Assembly (NCBI GenBank): GCA_963966185.1
Contig: CAWZYM010000406.1
Coordinates: 389,001-453,000, forward strand
Direction of reading: 5' to 3'
Origin: Rhabditoides inermis
Taxonomy: Eukaryota > Nematoda > Chromadorea > Rhabditida > Rhabditidae
DNA length: 64,000 bases
Part shown: piece by piece, positions 63,367 through 64,000 of the stretch
Numbering within the stretch: the first letter of the stretch is position 1
Layout: each line of letters starts with the position of its first letter
The notes under the pieces: model-generated
Seen by the model: only the letters and a program-made list of their open reading frames with translations
What the model was told of the DNA's origin: nothing
The model's database searches: none
Translations under genes and position numbers: made by a program

Positions 63367-64000
63367 CTACTGAAAGAATTTGACCGCTGAGGCGCGCGGA
63401 GCTGCTATCTATGATCATAGGCGAGAGTAAATATTTTATAATATTAGATCCGTGATAACTAATCATTGTCAACCAGCTACTGATAGAATTTGACCGCGGA
63501 GGCGCGCGGAGCGGCTATCTATGATCATAGGCGAGAGTAGATATTTTATAATATTAGATCCGTGATAAATAATCATTATCAACCAGCTACTGATAGAGTT
63601 TGACCGCTGAGGCGCGCGGAGCGGCTATCTATGATCATAGGCGAGAGTAGACATTTTATAATATTAGATCAGTGACAACTAATCATTATCAACCAGCTAC
63701 TGATAAAGCTTGACCGCGGAAGCGCGCGGAGCGGCTGTCTATGATCATAGGCGAGAGTAGACATTTTATAATATTAGATCCGTGATAACTTATCATTGTC
63801 AACCAGCTACTGATAGAATTTGACCCCGGAGGCGCGCGGAGCGGCTGTCTATGATCATAGGCGAGAGTAGATATTTTATAAAATTAGATCCGTGATAACT
63901 TATCATTGTAAACCAGCTACTGATAGAATTTGACCGCGGAGGCGCGCGGAGCAGCTGTCTAAGATCATAGGCGAGAGTAGAGATTTTATACTTAATATCA
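63367..64000 (+). repeat. Satellite B array 3 (start)
   Basis: The first six or so B monomers, in the same variant order as at 12,182 and 21,122, starting with the GAGCTGCTATC monomer. It runs off the window end. Confidence 0.97.

Overview
This window is repeat-dominated nuclear DNA of a eukaryote, most likely an animal. There is no bacterial-style gene content and no gene that is clearly intact. Almost all of it is built from two related tandem satellites and two conserved non-satellite modules, repeated head to tail. The animal assignment is inference. It rests on a hAT-type MITE with an 8-bp target duplication, a decayed fragment resembling the end of a Jockey/R1-type non-LTR retrotransposon ORF2, Helitron-like ends, and an intron-bearing gene-like fragment with short introns.

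The recurring order is: module S (about 0.9 kb), a long CT tract with an AT-rich tail ending in TCAACCAG, a satellite array, then module P (about 0.28 kb). P ends in a perfect hairpin: 9-bp arms CTAGCGCGC and GCGCGCTAG around a GAA loop. The next S follows at once, usually beginning TC. I count 12 P modules and 13 plus-strand S modules, and one S fragment on each side of the inverted arm. Satellite A has a monomer near 139 bp (variants 138 to 156 bp) and fills most of 1-10.7 kb and 33.4-60.7 kb. Satellite B has a 110-bp monomer and fills 12.2-27.6 kb and 27.8-32.8 kb, restarting at 63.4 kb. The B monomer looks like a fusion of the tail after the CT tract with the head of an A monomer.

Layout: A/P/S cycles at 1-12.2 kb; the large B domain with higher-order repeats of 3,308, 2,094 and 1,214 bp at 12.2-27.6 kb; an inverted B arm and inverted S fragment at 27.8-33.4 kb, which makes a large palindrome; then nine further A/P/S cycles to the window end. 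Insertions interrupt the arrays: a hAT MITE (25,281-25,832), a non-LTR fragment (31,845-32,582), a Helitron-like element with promoter-like sequence and a near-perfect 120-bp inverted repeat (43,048-44,071), and a 1.17-kb segment with a spliceable gene tail (60,715-61,884).

The most interesting feature is the P/S boundary. P subfamilies and S subfamilies are joined in several combinations, and two large recent duplications both stop at this hairpin. With the CTAG then TC junction, this suggests that the whole array is a concatemer of Helitron-like elements whose internal satellites expanded, or that the hairpin is a recurrent recombination point. The open frames within the satellites and CT tracts are by-products of the repeats.
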